From: Methanosarcinales archaeon
GTDB lineage: Archaea; Halobacteriota; Syntropharchaeia; Alkanophagales; Methanospirareceae
DNA length: 7,238 bases
Direction of reading: 5' to 3'
Assembly: GCA_030621945.1 (NCBI GenBank)
Contig: JAUXGS010000043.1
Coordinates: forward strand, 1-7,238
Positions within the stretch are counted from its first letter, which is position 1, and each line of letters opens with the position of its first letter. Below, piece after piece: positions 1 to 5,441 of the stretch. The notes beneath the pieces are model-generated. The model was given only the letters and a program-made list of their open reading frames with translations. It made no database searches and was not told the origin of the DNA. The position numbers were made by a program, and so were the translations under genes.

Positions 1-31
1 AAGAAAAAAGAAATAATATTTTTAGTCAAGG

Positions 32-83
32 TTTTTACCGAAGGTAAAAAAGTTGTTGGTAAAGCTTTCTTTTTTAAAGAAAG
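32..83 (-). terminator. Candidate transcription terminator region with two hairpins, downstream of the nucleotide-sugar dehydrogenase
   Basis: Two perfect 8-bp stems with 3-nt loops stand in tandem. TTTTTACC at 32-39 pairs with GGTAAAAA at 43-50, and CTTTCTTT at 65-72 pairs with AAAGAAAG at 76-83. Read on the minus strand, they lie about 80-130 nt past the stop codon of the dehydrogenase and are followed by a T-rich tract (complement of 1-12). Archaeal termination depends mainly on T-rich tracts, so the tract may matter more than the stems. Assignment as terminator is inference; the stems themselves are read directly. Confidence 0.4.
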
Positions 84-94
84 GTTTATTTTGA

Positions 95-116
95 CTTTTG
101 CACTTTGCACTTTTCA
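95..116. repeat. Short tandem repeat of a CTTTTGCA-like unit
   Basis: Three consecutive near-identical units are visible: CTTTTGCA (95-102), CTTTGCA (103-109) and CTTTTCA (110-116). The stretch is non-coding and lies between two of the hairpins downstream of the dehydrogenase gene. No function can be assigned. Confidence 0.45.
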
Positions 117-124
117 ATGTTGGG

Positions 125-146
125 TCAAAATTCCACCGAATTTTGA
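125..146. repeat. Perfect inverted repeat, 9-bp stem and 4-nt loop
   Basis: TCAAAATTC at 125-133 is the exact reverse complement of GAATTTTGA at 138-146, with loop CACC. On the minus strand it starts about 18 nt after the dehydrogenase stop codon, so in mRNA it would form a 3'-UTR hairpin. It may stabilise the 3' end or help termination; no T-run directly follows it. Confidence 0.5.
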
Positions 147-159
147 GCAGATATATGAT

Positions 160-172
160 CCCCTTAATGGGG
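160..172 (-). repeat. GC hairpin across the dehydrogenase stop codon
   Basis: CCCC at 160-163 pairs with GGGG at 169-172 around the loop TTAAT. The loop contains the stop codon (TAA on the minus strand, 166-164), so the structure sits at the exact end of the reading frame. The stem is only 4 bp, so it could be chance; it is recorded because three stronger hairpins follow directly. Confidence 0.3.
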
Positions 173-1516
173 TTTCCCAACACCCTTGTAAATAAAACCT
201 GCTTTTTCGCAATCCTCCTTAAGGTATACGTTCCTTCCATCTACCAGCACTGGAGTGCGTATTTGAGTTTTTAGAGAGTTTAAATCCAGAGTTACATATT
301 CTTTATGCTTGGTGACCAAAGCGATGGCATCAGCACCTTCGAGAGCTGCATTGAGATCTTCGGTGAAGGGCACATCAAAATCTCTTACATAAGGATCGTG
401 AAGTACAGGCTTTGCACCTTTTTTCAGTAATAGTTCATACAGTGGCTTCGAGGGCGTATTTCTCGTATCATCGGAATTCTCCAGAAATGCAACACCTAAA
501 ATCGCTATCTTCGCATCGTCCAATTTCCGGCCTGCTTCACTTAACCCTTCTTCCACGAGGTCCGCCATGTGCGTGGGCATCCACAGGTTTAATTCTCTGC
601 TCTTAACGATGACAATAGGGTCAACCTCGAACTTACCGTATGTGTCAACTCCATACTTTAACAGCCATGGATCCTTTGGAAGGCAATGCCCGCCGACACC
701 TGCTCCGGGGAAATGCATATCTCTTAGCGGATTAGATGATGCATCTGAGGGATCATTTGGCAGTGTATTAACCAACTCTCGAACTTTAAAAGCATCAACT
801 CCAAGGCTTTCACAGATAAGTGCTACTTCGTTTGCAAACGCAATATTAACGTCACGATACGTGTTTTCCACCACTTTTGCGAGTTCCGCAGTAAGCGAAT
901 CAGTAGGATAAATCCTCTCTTTTACTATATGCTCGTACAGCTCAACACCTCGACGAGTACTTTCTTCGTCTATCCCGCCTACGATCCTTGGAAGATGAAC
1001 AATGTTCTTAATGAGCCGCCCAACCATTACACGTTCATAGGAGAAAACCAACGAGAAATCTCTACCGGCCACCAACCCTGATTCCTCTTCTAAAAGCGGC
1101 TTCACGATATTGGTAGTAGTACCCGGAGCAACCGTAGATTCAAGGACCACCATCACTCCTTTTTTCATATGGTTGCCTACTTCTTTACTTACTTCCCTGA
1201 GCGACTCATAATGTGGTACTCCCTTCTCATCAGTAGGAGTTTGAACGTCGATTAAAATAACATCGGCATCTTTACATTCAGAAAAATCATCAGTAACTCT
1301 AAAAGTTCTTTTTTTCACTACTTTTGCTATCAACTCTGATAATCCCGGCTCATCCCCTCCAATAGGATTTTTGCCAGTATTAAGCCAGTCAATCTTCCAG
1401 CCAGAGCGCTTTGACCTTCTTTGAATGCCCACCACGTTAAAGCCCTCGACATCTGCGAATAGAGCAGCTGCCGGTATGCCCACGTATCCCATTCCTATAA
1501 CAACAATCTTCTCCAT
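164..1516 (-). CDS. Nucleotide-sugar 6-dehydrogenase (UDP-N-acetyl-D-mannosamine dehydrogenase-like)
   Basis: Predicted cytosolic enzyme of 450 residues that oxidises C6 of a UDP-sugar to the uronic acid with two NAD+, supplying sugars for surface polysaccharide or glycoprotein glycans. Motifs seen: Rossmann GMGYVG at residues 8-13; ESTVAPGTT at 126-134; the central helix AELAKVVEN with Lys214; GGHCLPKDP with the expected catalytic Cys278; and the C-terminal NAD-domain signature from Gly341 (GVAFLENSDDTRNTPS). In that last motif Leu stands where many homologues have Lys (GLAFK). Length is normal for the UDP-glucose/GDP-mannose dehydrogenase family. The frame stays open to an ATG at 1555, but ATG 1516 (or the adjacent 1519) places the nucleotide-binding glycines at the usual distance from the N-terminus, and the likely TATA box at 1564-1572 puts 1555 upstream of the transcript start. 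The GGHCLP form favours a UDP-ManNAc/HexNAc substrate over UDP-glucose, but substrate is not settled by sequence. Confidence 0.9.
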   Translation of the reverse strand: MEKIVVIGMGYVGIPAAALFADVEGFNVVGIQRRSKRSGWKIDWLNTGKNPIGGDEPGLSELIAKVVKKRTFRVTDDFSECKDADVILIDVQTPTDEKGVPHYESLREVSKEVGNHMKKGVMVVLESTVAPGTTTNIVKPLLEEESGLVAGRDFSLVFSYERVMVGRLIKNIVHLPRIVGGIDEESTRRGVELYEHIVKERIYPTDSLTAELAKVVENTYRDVNIAFANEVALICESLGVDAFKVRELVNTLPNDPSDASSNPLRDMHFPGAGVGGHCLPKDPWLLKYGVDTYGKFEVDPIVIVKSRELNLWMPTHMADLVEEGLSEAGRKLDDAKIAILGVAFLENSDDTRNTPSKPLYELLLKKGAKPVLHDPYVRDFDVPFTEDLNAALEGADAIALVTKHKEYVTLDLNSLKTQIRTPVLVDGRNVYLKEDCEKAGFIYKGVGKPH

Positions 1517-1563
1517 CATTCTATTCTGTATGTAGATAACAAGTTCAGTATACATAGATTATA

Positions 1564-1572
1564 CATTTAAAA
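1564..1572 (-). promoter_or_regulatory. Candidate TATA box for the nucleotide-sugar dehydrogenase gene
   Basis: The minus strand reads TTTTTAAAT here, followed by a second AT-rich TGTATAATC stretch. An archaeal start about 25 nt downstream would fall near 1540, giving a leader of roughly 20 nt to ATG 1519/1516. No Shine-Dalgarno sequence is visible ahead of the start. This is motif reading only. Confidence 0.4.
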
Positions 1573-1591
1573 AGGATAAAACTGAGAATTT

Positions 1592-1612
1592 CGAAACGTT
1601 TTTATTTATATA
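1592..1612 (+). promoter_or_regulatory. Candidate BRE plus TATA box for the small membrane protein gene
   Basis: A purine-rich CGAAACG (1592-1598) resembling a TFB recognition element precedes a T/A tract ending in TTTATATA (1605-1612). A start 24-26 nt downstream would fall near 1632-1638, leaving a 12-18 nt leader before ATG 1650. It faces the divergent promoter of the dehydrogenase gene about 30 bp away, so one regulator bound between them could affect both. Confidence 0.55.
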
Positions 1613-1649
1613 CTCCTGCCGTATAGAATTTAGAGGCAAAAAGAAAGAA

Positions 1650-1943
1650 ATGATTTTTGAACTGCTGGCGTTGGTTGCCGGGCTCGTGTACGGCTATGCG
1701 AACCCGGGCAAGGAAGATCGCTGGGCACTGCTCAAGAAAGGGGCGATCTACGGTATTATTCTCGGCGTTGTCTTCGGGCTTATTGGATTCTTCCTCGGCA
1801 GCTATCTTGGGTCTCTCGGAGGAGGACTCCTCTTCTTCACCGCGGGCACGATCAGCGTATTCATCAGCGTCGTTGTGCTCGTGACCATCTTCATCATTGG
1901 CACGTTCATCGGTGACATGTTAGAAGTTGCACTGAAAAAATAG
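1650..1943 (+). CDS. Small glycine-rich integral membrane protein, function unknown
   Basis: I do not recognise the family. The 97-residue product has a short hydrophobic N-terminus (about 2-16), a charged loop with NPGKEDRW (18-25) and Lys29-Lys30, a glycine-rich hydrophobic segment (about 31-53), a GSLGGG turn, and a long hydrophobic stretch (about 59-88) that could be one or two membrane helices before the final ALKK. Two to four membrane segments are plausible. There is no cysteine, no histidine and no catalytic motif, which points to a structural, pore-like or accessory role rather than an enzyme; that is inference. The coding sequence is clearly more GC-rich than the flanking DNA, supporting a real gene. 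Its promoter at 1592-1612 and independent position suggest a single-gene transcript. The MITE-like insertion begins 38 bp after the stop. Confidence 0.75.
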   Translation: MIFELLALVAGLVYGYANPGKEDRWALLKKGAIYGIILGVVFGLIGFFLGSYLGSLGGGLLFFTAGTISVFISVVVLVTIFIIGTFIGDMLEVALKK

Positions 1944-1973
1944 TGAGTGTTTGCGTGGAGCGGACTTGAGTTA

Positions 1974-1981
1974 GAGACAGA
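1974..1981 (+). repeat. Left copy of an 8-bp direct repeat (putative target-site duplication)
   Basis: GAGACAGA here is identical to GAGACAGA at 2206-2213. The two copies abut the outer ends of a 15-bp inverted-repeat pair exactly, which is the pattern left by transposase-mediated insertion. Confidence 0.6.
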
Positions 1982-1996
1982 GTAAATGCTCAATAA
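1982..1996 (+). repeat. Left terminal inverted repeat of the MITE-like element
   Basis: GTAAATGCTCAATAA; the reverse complement of the right end is GTATGTGCTCAATAA, differing only at the fourth and fifth bases. Confidence 0.6.
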
Positions 1997-2007
1997 TCTC
2001 TTGTTGA

Positions 2008-2185
2008 CAGAAATTCTAAACACTAAATCCGAAATCCTAAACAAATCCAAATGACAAAAATTACAAATTCAAAATGAGTCTTTACAGGAGGCTTGACGGC
2101 TAGTGGGGTCGTGTAACAGTTTTGATATTTGATTTTAGGTTTTTGAGATTGTTTAGAGATTAGAGATTCTGATTTAGGGTTTTCC
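2008..2185. repeat. Imperfect inverted low-complexity arms inside the element
   Basis: The left arm (2008-2078) is made of degenerate AAATCC, CTAAA and CAAATT units. The right arm (2118-2185) reads as their degenerate complement (TTTGATTTTAGG, GATTGTTTAG, GATTTAGGG). They would fold as a long imperfect stem with a loop of about 40 nt (2079-2117). Complementarity was judged by eye and contains many mismatches. Degenerate repeats of this style recur between genes in many metagenome-derived prokaryotes, but copies elsewhere cannot be seen from this window. Confidence 0.45.
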
Positions 2186-2190
2186 ACACT

Positions 2191-2205
2191 TTATTGAGCA
2201 CATAC
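2191..2205 (-). repeat. Right terminal inverted repeat of the MITE-like element
   Basis: TTATTGAGCACATAC; its first ten bases are the exact reverse complement of 1987-1996. Confidence 0.6.
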
Positions 2206-2213
2206 GAGACAGA
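2206..2213 (+). repeat. Right copy of the 8-bp direct repeat (putative target-site duplication)
   Basis: GAGACAGA, identical to 1974-1981, directly adjoining the right inverted repeat. The remaining intergenic DNA, 2214-2312, shows no further gene or clear structure apart from AT-rich sequence close to the next start codon. Confidence 0.6.
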
Positions 2214-2312
2214 TGACATGACATGGTTGCTCATTCATGGAAGCAGTGGTCAAAACTGCCTGCCAGCAAAGAGCTTAAACAATGTAAACATCAAGTATAT
2301 TTGATATAGAAA

Positions 2313-2855
2313 ATGCCAAGCATCGGGCTCCATCTCGCGGTTACTCTTTTCTTCCTCGCTTCGTGCTTAAAGGACGATGATTTAAAGCCCGCTTTGATAT
2401 TGCTTCCTTTTGGGCTCTTAAGCGACCTCGATTCTTTTATCGGCGTGCATCGAGCAACACTGCACAACCTGTTTATAATCTTCGTTCCGCTGCTCATTAT
2501 GATTGCGCTCAAGCGGTTAAAAGTCAGCACGATAAAGGACAGATACTTCATCTTCGCATCGCTGCTCTTGGCATCCCATATATTCTTAGATGCATTTTAT
2601 AACGGTGTGTTTCTCTTTTACCCCTTTATTGAAAAGAGCTATAACCCCCTATTCTGGTTTGGATTGACGGAGACAGGCTTGAGTGTTCTCTTCACGTGGA
2701 TAGTGCCCGGGAATGTTGGTGAACTCGTGTATGTCATTACGCCATGCCCCGCAGTGCCTGAAATATCGATCATTGGCAGCGGAATCGAACTCGTCATCTT
2801 GATATTCGCTCTGCTCATGTTCGTTTTGAAATTCCAAGTGAAACTATCTTGGTAA
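2313..2855 (+). CDS. YdjM/DUF457-like membrane-bound metal-dependent hydrolase
   Basis: The 180-residue polytopic membrane protein carries the spaced His/Asp pattern of the YdjM (DUF457, LexA-binding inner-membrane hydrolase) group: His7 near the N-terminus, DLD at 38-40, HRATLH with His46, Arg47 and His51, then SHIFLD with His89 and Asp93, followed by an aromatic FLFYPF turn (100-105). These residues would form a metal site at the membrane face. Hydrophobic segments lie at about 5-18, 26-36, 51-66, 78-95, 121-132 and 157-173. The family is thought to be hydrolytic, perhaps on lipids, but the substrate is unknown and I infer none. ATG 2313 is chosen because His7 follows it closely; no Shine-Dalgarno is seen (GATATAGAAA precedes it), so initiation may be leaderless or from a short leader. 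The C-terminal half beyond residue 110 lacks recognisable motifs. Confidence 0.72.
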   Translation: MPSIGLHLAVTLFFLASCLKDDDLKPALILLPFGLLSDLDSFIGVHRATLHNLFIIFVPLLIMIALKRLKVSTIKDRYFIFASLLLASHIFLDAFYNGVFLFYPFIEKSYNPLFWFGLTETGLSVLFTWIVPGNVGELVYVITPCPAVPEISIIGSGIELVILIFALLMFVLKFQVKLSW

Positions 2856-2900
2856 AGGCTTACACGCGTGAGTGAGTTTTAAAAAAATAGAAATCCAAAA

Positions 2901-2918
2901 CCGAAAAGCACTTATACA
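2901..2918 (+). promoter_or_regulatory. Candidate BRE plus TATA box for the secreted beta-helix protein gene
   Basis: CCGAAAAG (2901-2908) precedes CTTATACA (2911-2918), a reasonable archaeal BRE/TATA pair. Transcription about 25 nt downstream would start near 2938-2942, leaving roughly a 10-nt leader before ATG 2951. This makes the in-frame TTG at 2939 an unlikely start, since it would sit at the transcript end. Confidence 0.5.
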
Positions 2919-2950
2919 GGTCATACACCACACAATTCTTGAGAATAAAA

Positions 2951-5239
2951 ATGAAGCGCGAAAATAAGAAAGTGATTTTAATAGGAATAACGGCGATTTT
3001 TTTATTGTGCTTCGCATTCGTTCCAATGGCGATAGCTCAAGAAGTGCCTGCGCATGTGGTGATAAGTGAGATTTATCCAGATCCAGTAGTGGGGTGGGAT
3101 AAGTGTGAGTTTGTTGAACTTTACAATCCAACTGACAAGGATGTAAATCTAACTGGCTGGACATTGAGTGATAAAGACACTCATTCGTGTTCCCTAAGTG
3201 CCAGTATTCCAAGCCATGGTTTTTTCCTTGTTGGCAGACCAGATTACAACGATAACAAAGACGACTCTGCCTGGCCTGATGCTGACACGACTCCTTCTAA
3301 TTTTCCTTTGATGAATAATAATGGTGATGAAGTGAGACTGAATGATTCGAGTGGAAACATAATTGATACAGTAGGTTGGACCACAAACGCAGGATGGTAT
3401 GAAGGTTTATACTTCACACCCGAACCACCTTCAGGCAAAAGCATCGAAAGAAAATCCTTACGCGAGGGCTATGCTCCTTGTCAAGACACGAATAACAATT
3501 CTTTTGACTTCTTAATAAAGGACACGCCCACACCCATGAACTCCTCTTCTCCGGAAATGGATTCTGCACCGGTTGAGCTTTTTAACGAAACTGGAAATTT
3601 CACAGGTGATTTCAAAAAGATTCAAGACGCGGTAAACAATGCCTCCGGTGGTTATTTGATTATTGTGCACGATGGAAATTATAACGAAAATGTAAATGTG
3701 AACGTGGATAATTTAACGATTCGCTCTGAGAACGGTGCCGTTTCAACGATTGTGACCGCATCGAATTCAAGTGACCATGTTTTCGATGTAAGCGCGGGTT
3801 GTGTGAACATAAGCGGGTTTACGATTAAGGGAGCAAACGGAGGCTTGAAGGCAGGAATAAATATTGGAAACCCCGAGGGTAACTGCAACAACTGCAACAT
3901 TTCCAATAACGTTGTAACGAGCAACAACTTTGGCATCTTCGTGCGTGCTTCAAGCGACTACGACACGCTCATGAACAACAAAGTATCCAGCAACACCTAT
4001 GGCATCAAGTTGAGCTATTCAGACTACACTAACATCACGAACAACATCGTAAACGCGAACAATAACTACGGCATCTTCTTGCAATCTTCGACCCACAACA
4101 ACATCACGAACAACACAGTAAACTCGAACAAGGGTTCTGGGGATTATGGCGGCATCCGTGTGTCTGGTTCGAGCAACAATATCACTGGCAACACAGTAAA
4201 CTCAAACACCAACTATGGTATCAAGATATATTCCGCAGGGGGCGAGTATAACACGCTGAGGAACAACAATATATCGAACAACTCCTACGGCATCTCGCTG
4301 AATTCTTCGAGCAACAATACGTTGACGAGCAACACCGCGTCGAACAACACCAATTACGATTTCTATTCAGATGAAAGCTCACATGATAACGTAATAGAAG
4401 ACCTCACGATTAGTAGCTACCCAACCACGATTTCCTTCACTTACGACAACGGTGTGAAGATAAAAGGCGTGGAGACCGCTCCACCTGATCCTGATGGGAA
4501 GGCGAACATCAGCAAATACGTGAATGCAACGAACGTAACAGCAAACTCGTGGCTCTTCCTGAACATCAGTTATAATGAAAGTGATGTTTCAACTGTAAGT
4601 GAATACTGCCTGAAGATGTACGGACATAATGGAACGGCATGGGAGGATGTCCCGGGAAGCGATGTTAACACTGCTGAAAACTACGTGTATGCGAATCTCA
4701 CGGAATTTAGCATCTTCGCACCACTGGGCGGCCCAACAGCTACAATACCAACTGCAACCGGCTCTGGAAATGCAATCATAGAAACAAGCTCAGGATACTT
4801 CTGCGATGAAACAGAAGCAGCAACATTAAATACATCATATTCCCCAAACTTGCCTGATTCTGCTATTACGTTCCCTCACGGGTTCTTCAACATCACCATC
4901 TGTGGACTTAATACAGCTAATCCAGAAACAGTAACAATTAACTTCACATTCCCATCAGCGATCCCAACGAACGCCGAGTTCTGGAAATACAATTCGAGCA
5001 ATGACACCTGGTATCGGTATCCATTCGATGACAACGATGGCGACAACGTCATTTCAATTGCAATTACCGACAATGGCGCAGGCGATCATAATCCAGCACT
5101 TGGGATCATAAACGACCCGAATGGCATAGGGTGGAGAACAGCGGCAGAGGTTCCCGTACTAACGCCAGTCGGATTGCTCGCATTGATTTCGATATTGAGC
5201 GCCGTGCTCGCAGTAGCAACTTCGAGGAGAAGAGAATAA
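2951..5239 (+). CDS. Secreted, membrane-anchored surface protein: lamin-tail domain, beta-helix repeats, choice-of-anchor U-like module
   Basis: The 762-residue product starts with a signal peptide (charged MKRENKK, hydrophobic core 8-28, likely cleavage after AIA at 27-29). Residues about 34-145 form a lamin-tail-like domain (VISEIYPDP, EFVELYNP, LTGWTLSD, GDEVRLND, IDTVGW). Residues about 205-480 form a NosD/PbH1 right-handed beta-helix, starting with FKKIQDAVNNASGG and continuing as repeated NNIT-NNTVNSN-YGI rungs of about 22-26 residues. A linker module (about 500-593) ends in YVYANLTEFSIFAPLG, typical of archaeal surface proteins. Residues about 641-724 (FPHGFFNITICGL, FWKYNSSNDTWY, DNGAGDHNPALGIINDPNG) match the choice-of-anchor U type. 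The C-terminus has VPVLTP, a hydrophobic helix (about 738-756) and SRRRE: a sorting or anchoring tripartite tail. N-X-S/T sequons are very abundant, suggesting N-glycosylation. The role is probably adhesion, carbohydrate binding or S-layer association; an active enzyme is possible but no catalytic residues are evident. Confidence 0.85.
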   Translation: MKRENKKVILIGITAIFLLCFAFVPMAIAQEVPAHVVISEIYPDPVVGWDKCEFVELYNPTDKDVNLTGWTLSDKDTHSCSLSASIPSHGFFLVGRPDYNDNKDDSAWPDADTTPSNFPLMNNNGDEVRLNDSSGNIIDTVGWTTNAGWYEGLYFTPEPPSGKSIERKSLREGYAPCQDTNNNSFDFLIKDTPTPMNSSSPEMDSAPVELFNETGNFTGDFKKIQDAVNNASGGYLIIVHDGNYNENVNVNVDNLTIRSENGAVSTIVTASNSSDHVFDVSAGCVNISGFTIKGANGGLKAGINIGNPEGNCNNCNISNNVVTSNNFGIFVRASSDYDTLMNNKVSSNTYGIKLSYSDYTNITNNIVNANNNYGIFLQSSTHNNITNNTVNSNKGSGDYGGIRVSGSSNNITGNTVNSNTNYGIKIYSAGGEYNTLRNNNISNNSYGISLNSSSNNTLTSNTASNNTNYDFYSDESSHDNVIEDLTISSYPTTISFTYDNGVKIKGVETAPPDPDGKANISKYVNATNVTANSWLFLNISYNESDVSTVSEYCLKMYGHNGTAWEDVPGSDVNTAENYVYANLTEFSIFAPLGGPTATIPTATGSGNAIIETSSGYFCDETEAATLNTSYSPNLPDSAITFPHGFFNITICGLNTANPETVTINFTFPSAIPTNAEFWKYNSSNDTWYRYPFDDNDGDNVISIAITDNGAGDHNPALGIINDPNGIGWRTAAEVPVLTPVGLLALISILSAVLAVATSRRRE
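4031..4207 (+). repeat. Nucleotide-level repeats within the beta-helix coding region
   Basis: Three 30-nt copies lie at 4031-4060, 4100-4129 and 4178-4207, each encoding NIT[NG]N-[IT]VN-[AS]N. Copies 1 and 2 match at 27 of 30 positions, copies 2 and 3 at 25 of 30. Offsets are 69 and 78 nt (23 and 26 codons), i.e. one beta-helix rung each. High DNA identity suggests recent internal duplication or gene conversion, or constraint on a short peptide. Confidence 0.65.
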
Positions 5240-5300
5240 TTAGTATCACAAAAAAGAATTTTGGAAAGCAAAGCTTTTGATAGACAAGTAGCTCATATGA

Positions 5301-5325
5301 TTTTTATCTCTTAAAAATGATATAG
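5301..5325 (+). promoter_or_regulatory. Candidate promoter region for tRNA-Gln
   Basis: Two AT-rich boxes lie at workable distance before the tRNA: TTTTTATC (5301-5308), predicting a start about 14 nt ahead of the mature 5' end, and TTAAAAAT (5311-5318), predicting one 1-4 nt ahead. The choice between them cannot be made by eye. Confidence 0.35.
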
Positions 5326-5343
5326 CAGATAAGAAATTTATAT

Positions 5344-5416
5344 AGCCCGGTAGTGTAGCGGTCAATCATCCGAGGCTCTGGACCTCGTGACGACGGTTCG
5401 AATCCGTCCTGGGCTA
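5344..5416 (+). tRNA. tRNA-Gln, anticodon CTG
   Basis: A 73-nt cloverleaf can be drawn fully. The acceptor AGCCCGG (5344-5350) pairs with CTGGGCT (5409-5415), including one G-T pair, and the discriminator is A5416. The D arm is 5353-5369 with GTGT, loop AGCGGTCAA. The anticodon stem CGAGG/CCTCG (5371-5375, 5383-5387) encloses loop CTCTGGA, with anticodon CTG at 5378-5380, which decodes CAG. The variable loop is TGAC. The T stem GACGG/CCGTC encloses TTCGAAT. No CCA is encoded after the discriminator, so CCA must be added by the nucleotidyltransferase. There is no intron at the canonical position after base 37. Archaeal tRNA-Gln is normally charged through glutamate and GatDE amidation; A1-U72 is present here. 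The M50 protease start codon lies 25 nt downstream. Confidence 0.95.
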
Positions 5417-5441
5417 TCTAAAGTCAATCATTGTAGAGAAA

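Larger units (their letters stand above)
1982..2205. mobile_element. Non-autonomous MITE-like insertion element, 224 bp
   Basis: The left end GTAAATGCTCAATAA (1982-1996) and right end TTATTGAGCACATAC (2191-2205) are inverted copies matching at 13 of 15 positions, the inner ten perfectly. A perfect 8-bp direct repeat (GAGACAGA) flanks the element on both sides. Inside, a CTAAA/AATCC-rich arm (about 2008-2078) and a TTTAGG/GATTT-rich arm (about 2118-2185) are roughly complementary and surround a GC-richer core (2079-2117). No open reading frame of useful size exists, so mobility would need a transposase encoded elsewhere. An 8-bp duplication together with a GTA-initial end recalls IS66-type ends, but other families also make 8-bp duplications, so the family is not assigned. 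Ends and duplication are seen directly; mobility is inferred. Confidence 0.62.

Noticed and set aside
22..240. Minus-strand 72-residue open frame at the window start
   Set aside because: It overlaps the dehydrogenase 3' end in another frame and continues across the hairpin region; its composition is Lys/Phe/Asn-rich, as expected of AT-rich non-coding DNA.
412..911. Two plus-strand open frames (412-606 and 567-911) over the dehydrogenase gene
   Set aside because: They lie antisense to a gene with intact family motifs, overlap each other, have no ribosome-binding site or recognisable domains and look like codon-bias shadows.
1802..2050. Minus-strand 82-residue open frame across the 3' end of the small membrane gene and the element
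   Set aside because: It runs through the low-complexity arm and antisense to a better-supported gene, with no start signal or domain.
2863..2870. CACGCGTG palindrome after the YdjM-like gene as a terminator or operator
   Set aside because: An 8-bp palindrome without loop is poor as a hairpin, the following T-run is only four bases, and no second copy marks it as an operator.
2939..2950. TTG 2939 as start of the large secreted protein
   Set aside because: The TATA-like box at 2911-2918 predicts the transcript beginning there, and ATG 2951 gives a textbook signal peptide starting MKRENKK.
4031..4340. Repeated AACAAC/AACACC stretches as a CRISPR array
   Set aside because: They are in frame within the beta-helix coding region, the units differ from each other, and the segments between them are coding rungs rather than unique spacers.
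5265..5280. AAAGCTTT palindrome after the secreted protein gene as a terminator
   Set aside because: The symmetric stem is only 4 bp with no loop and is not followed by a T-run; the T-rich stretch at 5301-5305 is a weak alternative, already counted as possible promoter sequence.
5337..5344. TTTATATA as the promoter of tRNA-Gln
   Set aside because: It overlaps base 1 of the mature tRNA; an archaeal start would fall about 25 nt inside the gene. Kept only as a possible promoter for the downstream mRNA.
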